Notes under the pieces: generated by a model
Told to the model about the DNA's origin: nothing
The model's database searches: none
Seen by the model: the letters and a program-made list of their open reading frames with translations, nothing else
In this document: positions 9,901 through 20,569 of the stretch, in pieces
Numbering within the stretch: the first letter of the stretch is position 1
How the letters are laid out: the number at the start of each line of letters is the position of its first letter
Assembly: GCA_001687465.1 (NCBI GenBank)
Contig: LVLI01000318.1
Span: 1 to 21,491, forward strand
Origin: Halocafeteria seosinensis
Lineage: Eukaryota > Sar > Bigyra > Bicosoecida
Length of the DNA: 21,491 nt
Direction: 5' to 3'
Made by a program: the position numbers and the translations under genes

Positions 9901-12900
9901 GAGCACCCACTGCTGCGCTCAACGAAGCATGGTGGTGCTGTCTGTCATGGTCATACAAAGAAAAAAGGAGGATTCGATCTATTTCTGCAAATCATGTGCT
10001 ACCGATAGCGCTAGAGTACTGGAGGGCCGATACTGCCGTGCCTGCGTATGAAAGTCTCTCAGGTGAGCTGACTGACGCTACTAGGTCGCTGAGTAGCCAA
10101 CTGGCGGGAAAACTATTACCTGAATATCAGAAGCAGTACATTGTTTGTGAGTGCGTCTTGCAATGCTGGTCTAACACTGACGGGTGTTTTGTCTCTGTTG
10201 CTGAATTTGAATTACTGTGTAAAGCCTGGCAAAGGAATGCCATTGACCAGTGGCAAGCCTCCACGCGGAAAGTTCAAACCTCCCGGAACGATAGGGAAGA
10301 CTACGTTCGCAACTGGACATGGCTCGCTGCTTCTCAGGAAATACATCCCTCGCAATCTTGGAGAATCTGGTGGAATGCTACTGAGTTGATCTCCGGTCTT
10401 CCTTTACCAGCTTCGGCTGGGACTGTCGTACCGATGATGCTGCTGGAAGAATTTGAAAGAATTAACACTCGCATTGAATCTATTTTGATAATTGATTCAA
10501 CAATTCCTCCAGTTTCGACGCTTGATTGCCAGTTGCTTGCTCCCCAAGTGTCTCTACTCTTCGCGGGCCAGAGGGGGAGCATGGTAGGGGTAAACTGTGA
10601 TCACATCGTTCTAAACTTGTCGTATGGAGCAACATGGGGTGACTCTAAGGTGGAGCCTGTGACACTTCTCGGTGGAATTCTAGCAAACAAATTAAGGTTA
10701 AGCAGTTACTGGCACACCGCAACATCTTGGTTGGATATCGTTCGTCTGTCTAATGTATATTTGCGGACTGCTCTCCGAGGGGGTTTGCCAGTGGATATCG
10801 TAGCGAACGTCAGCGACTGTCGATTCGTTCTGCAGAATCATTCCCTCGCTTCTTGTTTCGAGGTAGGACGGGATTTGCTCTCTTCTGATAATGCGTGTTG
10901 CCCCTTGAAACAAGTCTCTGTGCGAAACGCATCCAACGTGACTATGTGGTTTGGAGGCCATGCGACGAAGGAAGTCTTTCGTTTGGAGCCTAACTCTTCT
11001 CGCTCATACTTAGTTGGCTCTTTTCAGGAAGAAGTGAAACTGAGGTTCAGCATGGACGCATTCTCTCGTACAGGCGAACGTCGCCCGGGTCCCTGGTGTG
11101 AACCGATATCTCTGGCTCTGTACCGTAGCGGGAACAGCGCCAACGATAGTTTTGTTTCGGAGAGAACCTTTTGGTTCCGTCGTGATACCGTGAAATTCTA
11201 CGTCGTAATGTGTTGGACCGAACTGGACGAATTGGAAGTCACATGTCTGTCTCCCTTTGCTTTTCAGAACCACCTTCCGATGGATGTTGGCGTATTGGTG
11301 CGTGACTCGACGGCCTTTACAGTGGAGTCTAAAAACAGTTCAGAGCGTACAATGTCTATTGCTATGGAACCGGAGGGGTTGAAAGCTGTGAACTCTCCTA
11401 TCGCTCTTCGCATATCGCGAAATAACCAGGAATATTGCAGTGAAGAGTTTGGCGTCCATGAATTGTATAGCAAAGCGTCCCATTGTGGAAGAAGTGAATG
11501 CCTTGTTGGGTTCGTCCCTCTGCTTGATGCGGACCACTGTAGCAAGTGGATCGTTCTCGTTGTAAGACATGGAGAGCTTTCCGAGGTTACTTCCTTCAAG
11601 GCGAAGGGTCCACCATGTCTCATCTGTGAGCTCCGGTCGCCTCTGGAGTGCGTTAACCTTTTATCGGTCGACTTGAATATACTTACCGAGATACATAGCC
11701 AAAACAGACAGCCCAAAGAAACCGATGCCCAGGAATGGCACAGGGTGCTAAGTTTTCGAAGAATGCATTCATTCGTGGATGTCCGCCGTGGTTTTGACTT
11801 CTCTGTTATGAGTCAGAAGCACCATGACTCTACATCCGCTATAATTTTGGCGGAGCAGGCTAAGATACTCTCTGAATTCCATCGTTCGGGTGCAAAACAT
11901 AGTCTTCACATTTCTGCTGGTTGGAACTTGCGTTTTCAAAGTCTGGCATCGCTCTTGCGGACGAACTTTCCACCGAAGGAAGGAAATCACGGCCTGTATG
12001 TGTTAAGCGACACGCATGCAACGGAGATTGCCACTTCTTCTACAGCGAAAGCCCACCTTACGGATGTGTACCGCTGTTTCTTCACATACACCCGAATGAA
12101 AGAACCTCCTGGCAAAAACTCACCGCAGGCCGACAAACAAGTGTTTTGCGTTCCTCACGACCCCCCTGAGAGCGTGGAAGATGGCGGTAATTGCTATGGA
12201 ACGGCGTTTTTGAGATGGGATTGGCAAGCTGAAGCTCCCTTGCCACGTGTGGATATCCGTCCATGGTTGACAGTGTACAACAAACTGCACGTCGATCTGG
12301 ACGCTCGGGTGATATTAACGGGAAGCTGGATCTCGCAGCTGGCACCTATGGGGGAAGGGAACCACAGCGGAAAGGTATTGGTTCACGAAACGTCCTTATC
12401 GCACAAGACCGGGAGTGATGAAGTGCATTCGAACGTCACATCTTTGAAATTTGCATCGAGCAGGGAAAAACACGAGGGCAGTTCTAAACTACAAGTTCAA
12501 TTGCGATGTCGTGAGCAAGATACACTATTTGAATGGTCTCCGGTCAGCGAAGTCAGTACTACTAGTCAGCAATCACTTGTACTAGTTCCTTTGCACGAAG
12601 AAGCACACCAGCGCCGCGATATTACTCAGAACGTTCTCCCTGCTTTGATGAGATGGGAGTGTAACTTCGACGACCCGACGCTCCGCATTCGGTTTACTCC
12701 AGTAGCATTTATTCTGAATCAGCTGAACTCTCCTTTTCAGTGTTTGCCTGTGTGTGCTATGACCAGCGAAATGAAGAATGAAGGCGGCACCCAGTTTATA
12801 CCCTGTGGGCCTAGTTTTATGCTTGACACTGGAAACGTGGAGCCGCTTCATTGCTCAGATGTTACCTCAAACGGGCTGACTTCATTTCCGCTTTCGTTTT

Positions 12901-15900
12901 TCATCGTAATGCGTACAGGAGCGTCATTTGGTAATACCGGCTCGGTGTGGTCCTCAGTACTACACATAGAGGCTGATCTTCGAGGTACTTTGTACCTCAA
13001 CGGGTTGAATATAAACGAAAACAACGAGTTACGGTTCTACTGTCCTTCAGGAGATTCTCCCAACAGTCACGAACTCTTGGCAGCCAGGAGAAGGACACAT
13101 GGAGGGATACCGAGCGTTACTATAGAGCGGGCGCGCTCGTGTGTTGTAATGCAAAACAATATGGATGCCCCCTGCTGTGTTCAGATCAAGCAATCCCAAG
13201 AAGCGACTCCCTTTCAAGTGACTGTCAGGGAGCATCAGAAGGCGCCGATAGAGCCTTCTTTGATTCCGGGGCAAACGTTCGAGCAAAGTACCTTTAGTCT
13301 GAGTCACGTCAGCCAAGTAGATGGTGGAAGAGAACAAAGCAAGCCTTTTCGGAGCAAACAGTCTGCGCATACAAGTGACGGGGAAAATCCAGAATGGCTG
13401 CTGGTCACCATGCGATACGAAAACGCTCCATCTCCTTCAGTGTGGCTTCCATCTAGCCCGAGAGCATGCTCGGCTTGGAATTCAGCGATAAAAGAAGGTG
13501 TCCAAGGATATTCCAGTACAATGAGCTGCAATGGGTTTACGTTTACTCTCGGAGCCCATGTCCATCGCAATTCCGTAGTATGGACTTTGAGTCCGCTAGA
13601 GCATTATGGTGAACGTGTCTCGACTGCGGAATGGTTGCCCCGGGTCCAATTTCGGTTAGCAAACATCGATATTTCCTTGTGCGGGAGTATACGGCAGAAC
13701 GATCGTAACGAAGAAAGTCCTGAGACAATGGTTCCGTTTTTCTCCGAGAAATTACCTTCGAGCATTGTAAAAGAAAATCTTATGTTAGCTCTCAAGGAGA
13801 AAATTGCGTTTATTCACTTGGCTGAGTGCTCGGCGTTGCCGTGTTATTTTGAACAGAGTATTGGCATCCAAAGTGAAGAATTGCTCCGCGTGTCTATTCA
13901 GAATATCGAGGCTGGATTGAAACCCTTGGAACGTTGGCAGAGCAGCGGATTTGGGCGTAAACAGTTCGAAGTATCCTTCCGAAATTTAGTGGGATTCAAC
14001 TTTCTTCGATATCCTGGATCATCTAACACAACTACCGGAGATTTTATGGACCCCTTTCGGATATTCGTATTGTGGAAAAGCGAAGATTCTCATCTTCCTG
14101 TTGCCAAAGCTGTTATCTCAACACAAGAGCGCTTGGGATCTACGGAAGGTGCGGACTACCTAGAAGGGTCAACGTTGGACACAGTCTCTTTGGAATTCCA
14201 GAAAATAATCATCAATACGACGGACGCTTCGATATTTGAGAGTATGCGCTTGTGTAATGATATGTTTGACGCTGTTGCTGCATATTGGCCAAAGAGAGCA
14301 GCACAACCCGAGATACCCACGAACCATAACGAAGAACCTCTCATAACCATCAACAGTCTGTTTGTGAGTCGTGTTGACCTCGAACTTACATTGTATCCCT
14401 TGCAAAGAAGGAGCAGCGCCAGTGTCAAATCCATGCCACTGCACTTTGCTGCGGTGGAAGAGCGTTGGATTGCTTCCCGTGCTTCCGTAATTTTACATGA
14501 GCTAGCTGCATCGTATGTTGCCGACGCGATCCTTTATTCACCTATGTTGGTAGGAAGTCTAGAAATCCTCGGAAATCCTACCTCTCTACTAAGATCCATT
14601 GCTGGAGGCTTCGCTAGCTTGATATTCGTTCCTATAGCCTCTGTTTACGACTCTGTAAATTCTGAAGCATTTTCTGAATCTGGACGTAGCCCTGGTCGTG
14701 TGCTGGCGACAACGCCCTCACGGATCGCACATGGTTTGCTATATGGTAGTATGGCTCTGTTCACAGGAGTTGGAAGTGGTACGCTTAGCTCGATTGCCAG
14801 TTTAAGCTCCTCATTGGCGAGATCCTTGGATCGTATCACCTCCCGACAAGAGGTTGCCGCCCGACGAGATACTCTGAGGCTAAGGGACAATGTGTCGACC
14901 GGTGAATCATTGAAACAAGGTTTTTCTAGTCTTAGTCGCGGAATTTTCGAAGGAGCACGGGGTGTAATGGCCAGGCCTTTCGAGGAGGTAGCCGAAGGGC
15001 ATTGGTCCTGGGGTCGCTTCGCAAAAGGGTTCGGAAAGGGTGTTATTGGCATGGTTACAAATCCGTTATCCGGAGCAATGGACTTTGTAGCTCACACGTC
15101 TCGGGGTTTGTTACATATTGGCTCGTCTAAGTCCGCGCAAGATGTGCTGCTTGAGCCAAGAATACTCCCTCTTCAGTCTGACAGTTTTAGTCACATTTCT
15201 ACCGTTGTAAAGAAGGGACTACGGGATACCTTTGGAAGTGATATATCGTTAAGACCGATACTCTGTTCGAGGCTGCTGGCTCGTGTGGACGTTTTAAAGC
15301 AGAACTTCGAAGATGAAGAATGGACCACTGCGTGGAAGGGAGAAACGCTTGCTCTACCAACCGTACTTTGCTATGCTGCAAGACGATGCACGAGTGGCTA
15401 CCAAAGTCTGATGTATACTCCTGTTTTGATATTTATTATTCCAGAGAGCACAACTTGCACCTGGCTACCATTATGCTTTTCTGACGAGATCGATCATTCC
15501 GAAGCGGGCGAACACATGAATCGGTTTTTCAATGGCGTAGCGAAGTTTGGTCAGTGTGTGACATTGTCTGATGTCTGCTTCACCAAAGTAGAAATCAACC
15601 AGAAGAAACGCAATGTAGTTTGTGGGATCAGAGATACGGACGGTGCAATCCTCGCAGGCATACCCGAGCATTCCTCGGCTGCTGCCAGCCCGGCTAAGTC
15701 GGCTGCTTCTCCTGTTGACGCCTCCCCAGGAAAGCTGTCGCAAGAAGGAGCAGACGGTGGGGGCCGCAGGGGAACTATGAGCAGCCGAATAGAAATGGGT
15801 GATAGCGAGGCGGAAATAACGTTGAGAATCCCCGATGAAAGCTCGAACAACCACTCCGGCTCCGTCGATGCCCTTTTTGCATTAGGACGTCTTCTCCGCG

Positions 15901-15917
15901 TCTGTATGGTGGAGTAA
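3997..15917 (+). CDS. VPS13: VPS13-family bridge-like lipid-transfer protein, closest in build to VPS13B
   Basis: Exons 3997-4155 and 4281-15917 join in phase 0 to give 3,931 residues, close to the length of VPS13B/COH1. ATG 3997 is the first ATG after an in-frame TAG (3952). Residues 1 to about 105 form the Chorein_N cap: YLTGLIKEQLSKYIANIE, GADLVLNNVVLRKEALQ, then after the splice LRIQIPWTSLLYKPIKV. Repeats of the VPS13 adaptor-binding type with a conserved Asn occur at about residues 2260-3020 (FAFQNHLPMDV, LTVYNKLHVDL, AFILNQLNSPF, VVMQNNMDAPC). The C-terminus has the VPS13/ATG2 signature: LEILGNPTSLLRSIAGG (about 3485), a Gly/Ser amphipathic stretch LSSSLARSLDRI, and FAKGFGKGVIGMVTNPLSGA (about 3633), followed by a probable PH-like region and an Ala/Ser/Pro-rich tail. 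Known family role: a groove that moves phospholipids between organelles at contact sites. The VPS13B-like subtype is a judgement from the LSSSLARSLDR and VTNPLSG segments. Confidence 0.95.
4156..4280 (+). other. Intron of the VPS13 gene (125 nt)
   Basis: The donor is CAG|GTAAGT at 4156 and the acceptor GGTGCAG ends at 4280, phase 0. It links ...VVLRKEALQ to ELLPEDSSVYVQ inside the Chorein_N domain. Both sides are needed for the domain, so the ATG at 4266, which lies inside the intron, is not the start. Confidence 0.92.
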
Positions 15918-16217
15918 GGTACGGATTGTACTGTGCACAGTTAAATAACACGTTCATAAATGGGCTTAGGGTTACTTGTATTAGTAAACAAATTCGTAGG
16001 CTTTTTAGTAATCAACTCTAGGAAGACATTGGACCAAGTCAGTCAGCTTTTATCGCTATAAATCGGAACAGCAAATCAATCAATGAGTCCCCGCTTGCTC
16101 TCTCAAACAACGATTCGTCCTATACGTTCCTCTTTCCAGCGCGACTTGTGTTCCCACTGTATCGGAAAAGACAGAAGAAAAAAACAGAAAGTGTTGGCCT
16201 GTGCATTTCTTGAAGCT
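15918..16217. other. Convergent intergenic spacer (300 bp)
   Basis: The region lies between the VPS13 stop and the SART1 stop and should hold both 3' UTRs. It is AT-richer than its flanks. I see no gene in it. Confidence 0.6.
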
Positions 16218-18515
16218 TCATGAGGCTCCTTTACCGAGGCTGACAAAAGCGCGGCCACTCTTAGCCTTCGCGTTGTGAACCACGTCGAGAGCTTTGGAAG
16301 TTCGCTCGGGCCCTTTTCCCGTGGCAGCAGCTGCTGATGGGTTTCTATCTGCAGCTTCAATTATTTCACGCAGCTGCTTGTCGCGTTTGCGCTTCCCCTT
16401 CTGGGTCCCGTGGAAGCGGTAGCACAATTGCCGATAAGCTTCTTTCGTTGTAAGCTTTCTACCAAACTCATCTCGGCGTTCAAGTTTTATATTGGGAGCA
16501 GGATCATCTCCTCCACCCTCCCAAGTTGGACGAGGATCGTTAGCCCTCCCGGCATATTCCTTGCTGCTGCTTGACGATAATTCACCCGTCTGCCGCAATA
16601 GTTGGAGGGCAGAAGCGGCACCACCCGTGGATGCAACGTCCTCAAAGCCCAATATGTCCCTTGATTGCCGCTGGTTCTCTTGACTCCCTTCGTTTTCTGC
16701 TTCCATGTTCACGTCTCTGGATTGGAGTTCGATTTCTTCTTCCTCCTCCTGCTGCTGGCGGCTCTTCTCTACTTCTGAAAGCTTTTTCTGCTGCTCCTCT
16801 TCATTGAGACTCTGAACTTGCGAATGCAGTCTCCGACTAAATTCAGTTGTCGTCGTGAAAACGAGTCCTTCCTCCTCAAAGCCGCTGTGCTTCTCGTTGT
16901 CAGCCTGCTTTCTCTGAGTTTGAAGTTGCTTGATAAACGAAGCAGCTTGAGCGGCTCCCGTATCATCCTCATCTTGTTCGTTCGTCTCCTCTTGAGATGG
17001 CTTATTTCGACTTGCGTTCATTTGAGCTGAACGACTGATGCTTTCCCAAAGATCAGCGTCATCTTCTAGAATGTCCTCATCAGCATCAGCCGCGATGCCG
17101 CTACTCTTGCCATTCCAATTGTAGACTCTGTGGCCAGTGAATTTGCTTACCTTACTTTTTCTGCTGTCTTTATTCGAGAAAAACGTGTTGGCTTGGGAAA
17201 AGGATTCTCCTGTGCCCGTACTGCTGTTAGAGGCAACAACACCACTATCGCCCTTCGCATTCTCGTTGCCAGTAAGTTGTTCTTGAGCAGACTCGACTGC
17301 CTGTTCAAAGCGTTTTCGAGACTCGTATGCGGCTTCCGCGTCTTCCCGCTGTCGACGTTGTCCATGACTCTCTTTCTGTGACCGTCGGCCCCTGTGTTTC
17401 GAGTCGTCGTGGGTGTCTGCCGTTGCTTGAAGCTCGGCAACTAATGATTGAGACGACGACTCCTGTCGGTGCGCTGGCTCTTCTTCGTCCGAATCATCGA
17501 TGTCATGACTTTTGCGCAATTTCTTTGACTTTTTCTTCTTTCTGTCACCTCTGTGTTTCTTTGACAACCGGAACCTTTCAAGCTCCTGCTCAGCTTCTTC
17601 TTTCGTTTGGAATTCAGAACTAACCTGAAGATTCATATTCAAGTCGACCTGGCGCTTTCTCGAAGCAGACTGCAAGCGCTTCTTAGCCTCTTCAGCATCT
17701 TTCTTGGCCTCATAGCTGTTAGCGGGAACCAAACGTCCGTCGCTTGTGAATACAGAGGCCGGTCCAGCTTCCGTCTCCTCTTCGTCATCGTAATGAGACA
17801 ACACATTCTTGAATTTCCTTTGGCCTTGCCCACCATACTCAGCAGAGAACTCTTCGTCGTCATAGCCCGAATAAACTGGCTTGCGGGACTGTTCCTTCCT
17901 CTCTCTCCGTTTTTTCCACTTTTCTTGCTCCGCAAAATCCACGTTTTCAAGCTCATCGGAATCTTCGGCGAGTCCCTTCTGGTTCTCATCAAGTACGCCT
18001 TTGTCCGCAAGAGTGAGGACAGTATCATTTCCTTCCTGAAATTGATCAGCGGTGTGTTTCACCTTGAAACCACTGAGATCAACTCCTTCGGCATCGTCCT
18101 GTTCACTAATGGGGTTCTTCGGTGTTTTCTTCTTGTCTTGTTTTTTCCCCTGTGCTGACGCCTTCTTCGTTTTCTTCTTCTCTCCAACCCGTTTAATCCA
18201 GTCAGCAGTACTCATTGAGCCTATTCTCTCTGAGAGAGCCTCGCCTAAACTCGAATATCGACCCCTCTGTTGTTCTGTGGAGGTCCCATTGGCACTTGTA
18301 GAATGATTGTTATCATCATCGTCATCATGCTGATTCAACGTCTGTTGGGGCTGCACTAGCTTCGGGTTCTTAGAGGACCCTTCTCTAGCTTTCTCTGTGC
18401 CTGTGTTGAGAGGTTTAAGCCCTAGTTCTTTGCGCATGCGATTCGTCTCTTCCACCGACGCCACCAAAACATCCCCGCCAGCGCTGGTATCGGGCTCTTG
18501 ATGCTGGTCGGACAT
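16218..18515 (-). CDS. SART1: U4/U6.U5 tri-snRNP-associated protein 1 (SART1/Snu66)
   Basis: A single uninterrupted exon encodes 765 residues. ATG 18515 is the first ATG after an in-frame TAG about 38 nt upstream. The family N-terminal motif VEETNRMRKELGLKPLN lies at 21-37. An acidic run follows (about 62-70), then a Lys-rich stretch (113-134) and the conserved LSGFKVKHTADQFQEG with LTLADKGVLDE (147-177). Two YDDEE blocks (218-222, 242-246) and the KKHRGDRKKKKSKKLRK basic stretch (319-335) come next. The C-terminal signature FGRKLTTKEAYRQLCYRFHG is at 684-703, ending in GRAFVSLGKG. Snu66/SART1 is known to recruit the tri-snRNP to the pre-spliceosome and acts in the nucleus. Human SART1 is about 800 residues, so the length fits. 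The middle (about 340-560) is low-complexity, Glu/Gln/Ser-rich and probably disordered. Its stop is 300 bp from the VPS13 stop. Confidence 0.94.
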   Translation of the reverse strand: MSDQHQEPDTSAGGDVLVASVEETNRMRKELGLKPLNTGTEKAREGSSKNPKLVQPQQTLNQHDDDDDNNHSTSANGTSTEQQRGRYSSLGEALSERIGSMSTADWIKRVGEKKKTKKASAQGKKQDKKKTPKNPISEQDDAEGVDLSGFKVKHTADQFQEGNDTVLTLADKGVLDENQKGLAEDSDELENVDFAEQEKWKKRRERKEQSRKPVYSGYDDEEFSAEYGGQGQRKFKNVLSHYDDEEETEAGPASVFTSDGRLVPANSYEAKKDAEEAKKRLQSASRKRQVDLNMNLQVSSEFQTKEEAEQELERFRLSKKHRGDRKKKKSKKLRKSHDIDDSDEEEPAHRQESSSQSLVAELQATADTHDDSKHRGRRSQKESHGQRRQREDAEAAYESRKRFEQAVESAQEQLTGNENAKGDSGVVASNSSTGTGESFSQANTFFSNKDSRKSKVSKFTGHRVYNWNGKSSGIAADADEDILEDDADLWESISRSAQMNASRNKPSQEETNEQDEDDTGAAQAASFIKQLQTQRKQADNEKHSGFEEEGLVFTTTTEFSRRLHSQVQSLNEEEQQKKLSEVEKSRQQQEEEEEIELQSRDVNMEAENEGSQENQRQSRDILGFEDVASTGGAASALQLLRQTGELSSSSSKEYAGRANDPRPTWEGGGDDPAPNIKLERRDEFGRKLTTKEAYRQLCYRFHGTQKGKRKRDKQLREIIEAADRNPSAAAATGKGPERTSKALDVVHNAKAKSGRAFVSLGKGAS

Positions 18516-18826
18516 TTTCTTGCAGTACACGATATGCGCGTCACACCCGGACTATTGGATCGCAAAGTAATCAGACCGATACACAACAAACGACGATCCC
18601 TCGACGGATCAATAACCTGCACATTGTATTGTACGTAGTACACGTAACAAGTGAGCTCCTGCATCCCAGGTTGAAGTGCAAGAGACGACAATCTTTGCTG
18701 TGCCCACAGGTCGGCAAGAGAAATGGTGAAAGAATGTTTAGCGCACTCGCAAAACGGAGTGGCTTGGACATACTTCCACTTCAAAGGGGTTCCTCTCCAT
18801 CGCGTCAATGAGTTGCTGAGTTGTTG
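18422..18826 (-). other. Unexplained open frame with splice-like borders overlapping the SART1 start
   Basis: The frame opens downstream of a good acceptor (CTTTACAG ending at 18827) and runs 135 codons to 18422, crossing the SART1 start in another frame. An internal ATG (18800) gives MERNPFEVE and then meets GTATGT (18773), a consensus donor. A GCTAAAC branch-like site, a pyrimidine tract and an acceptor (CACAG ending at 18698) follow 76 nt later. It could be an exon of an unrecognised gene, a spliced leader or 5' UTR of SART1, or chance. No domain is recognised. Confidence 0.2.
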
Positions 18827-19110
18827 CTGTAAAGCAAAGGGGCTACAGCTAGCCTGCGCAACCTCTTAGAGCGGCATACTGTCTTCAAATCGGATTGATC
18901 ATTTTGATTTATGCAAAGGGGGGGAGGTGTAGTGTAATCCCCAATGCGTTACCCCCGATGGCATTGCATCGTGACACTATCTCGCCCCATCGCGCGATCT
19001 GGAACAAATTTTCATCGCCATCGGGGTCATCGGCGGCACAACTTCACAGGATTAGAAACAAAATGAACTCGGACGAAAGAGAGATGAACAGAGCCATTAA
19101 CAGCGTCTAA
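18516..19110. other. Upstream region of SART1 with unexplained open frame
   Basis: This 595-bp stretch lies 5' of SART1 and 3' of the minus-strand open frames at 19111-20495. It should contain the SART1 promoter; an inverted CCAAT (18554-18558) lies about 40 nt before the ATG. It also holds splice-like signals on the minus strand, a 10-bp inverted repeat (18953-18962 with 19017-19026) and a run of seven G (18918-18924). No gene could be settled. Confidence 0.5.
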
Positions 19111-19392
19111 CTAATTGGAGTGTGAAGTGGGCTTACTGGGATTACTCCCCACTGCCCTAGCATACGTTGTTCGGCGCCTCTTCCCTGAGCAGGGAAGCGG
19201 GCAATTCCACCTGCTTTGGACGCTTCCGCTTTCGGCGTCTCTTCGCGCTCTTCGTCTTAATTCGATTGCATCTTGAACCATGCACTCAATGCGAGTATAC
19301 TCGCTCGGTTCAAGAGCATATCGAATGCACTCGGTGCATAGACCTGACCCACACAACTCACAGTCTGGGTCACTCTTTTCGACGTACACCAT
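19111..19392 (-). CDS. Possible small Cys-motif protein or terminal exon, unknown function
   Basis: The open frame runs from ATG 19392 to TAG 19111 (93 residues); the frame itself is open further upstream to 19587. It contains CELCGSGLCTEC, a paired Cys pattern that could bind zinc, then an Arg-rich helix-like stretch (ELRRRARRD), CPLPC and a KRRR cluster. It overlaps the next open frame in a different frame, which suggests that the two are alternative readings or are joined by an unseen splice. No family is recognised, and chance remains possible. Confidence 0.25.
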   Translation of the reverse strand: MVYVEKSDPDCELCGSGLCTECIRYALEPSEYTRIECMVQDAIELRRRARRDAESGSVQSRWNCPLPCSGKRRRTTYARAVGSNPSKPTSHSN

Positions 19393-19633
19393 GACGGAAT
19401 CTAATATTGAGGATGGTGAAACGAAGTCCGTGTTCTGACTTAAAGAGTGTAACATCGTCATCTGTGTAGTCAGCCCGCGCTTCCAACCAGCAAACATCGA
19501 CGTCTTCATCGCATGGATGAGATAGGCTATGATGAGTCGGGCTAGCCAAAAGGGATCCCTGTTTTGTGGCCAGAACGCCACAATCACTGTAGAGTATCTC
19601 AGCTGGTTGGTTGAATTTGCCAGGCGCTGACAT
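19370..19633 (-). CDS. Possible small protein or first exon, unknown function
   Basis: A true ATG (19633) opens an 87-residue frame with a fairly acidic second half (CDEDVDVCWLEARADYTDDD). Near its end is a GTACGT donor-like site (from 19387) in phase 0, so it may be a first exon rather than a complete gene. It lies 89 bp downstream of the stop of the next minus-strand frame. No family is recognised. Confidence 0.28.
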   Translation of the reverse strand: MSAPGKFNQPAEILYSDCGVLATKQGSLLASPTHHSLSHPCDEDVDVCWLEARADYTDDDVTLFKSEHGLRFTILNIRFRHGVRRKE

Positions 19634-19722
19634 CCAGCTCGAAACTCCCAGGTCTTTCCTTGAAGTACCCTCTCGTGGAGTCTGCTCTTTTCTTCCGCGA
19701 AAGTACTCGCGCAGCCAATGCT

Positions 19723-20495
19723 TCAGACGTGAGTCTCAGAATTTTCATTATCCATAGAATTCCCTCCAAGCAAGCCTAATTTGAGAGCTGCCGTCGTGTT
19801 CCCTTCCTGAATTATTTCCATGACATGGTTAATGTCTACTTGGTCTTTGGGTGAGGCCGCTTTCACCGGGTAGACAAAGTTTGTAGGAGAGAGGTTATAC
19901 CCAACTTCGCAAGAGCTCTTAAGCCATTCCAGGAACAGACGCTCTCTACGGTCGGCATATACAGCTTGTGTGGGAGGGAGTCTTATCCTCCCCGTTTCAC
20001 ATGTGAGAAACGTATATTCCACTGAGATGGTTGTAAACGCGAAACCCTTGCTCTTCTTCATCAGGGAACCTGCTTGAAGGCAAGCAGCAGCTTCCAAGTG
20101 GAAACAGTTCAAAGAGGCATAACTTCGTCTAAGAATCTCCAAACCTTTTCGAGACGAAAGAGAGATGATGCCATCTTTGCCAGTAGAACCCCCGACGTCT
20201 TCCACCCATTCCTGCACGAAATGTACACAGGCACTCACGCAAGAGATGCAGTCAACCAGTGCAACGATTCCCAGTGGCGTGGAGTGAAGTGGTCTGGCGG
20301 CGAGCGGAAGACCATTGGCGCAAGATTTTGGAAACACGCCCCAAGTGGCTGGAAGAATGAAACAAGGACATCTTGCTACCAGGTACTCGCTATTTCGTAT
20401 CACAGGTAGTAGTTCCAAAGATGGGTACAGCCCAGGCCCAGACGAAAGGGCAGAGGCAGCTCAACTTTGGTAGAGTTCCATGACGAGGACATCAT
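19723..20495 (-). CDS. Putative protein of unknown function, possible two-exon gene
   Basis: A long frame (20348-19723) with protein-like composition includes VALVDCISCVSACVHFVQEW, LEILRRSYASLNCFHLEAA and SVEYTFLTCETGRIRL, and stops at TGA 19723. It has no ATG near its 5' end. A possible first exon begins with tandem ATGs at 20495 (SSSWNSTKVELPLPFRLGLG). Splicing from 20428 (weak donor GTACCC) to a strong pyrimidine-rich acceptor (TTTCATTCTTCCAG ending at 20349) gives an 80-nt intron and a continuous frame of 230 residues. Alternatives are a frameshifted pseudogene or a start at an internal ATG near position 20060 (MKKSKGFAF). I do not recognise the family. Confidence 0.38.
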
Positions 20496-20569
20496 GGGAA
20501 AAATACGCAGCGAACGAGATAGAAATCCAGGAAGGCACCCACTGGATGTGGCGGTAGAGACGGACGACG

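Noticed and set aside
15964-15973. CTTAGGGTTA as a telomere-like repeat
   Set aside because: There is a single copy only, with no tandem array.
19157-19282. Minus-strand Lys/Arg-rich frame resembling a nuclear localisation tail
   Set aside because: It is preceded by TGA with no plausible acceptor or ATG, and the alternative frame is longer. Kept only as a possibility if a splice is found.
19167-19394. Plus-strand frame with CxxC pairs (CTQCEY, CTRCID)
   Set aside because: It is antisense to the minus-strand Cys frame, the start is not supported, and no family is recognised.
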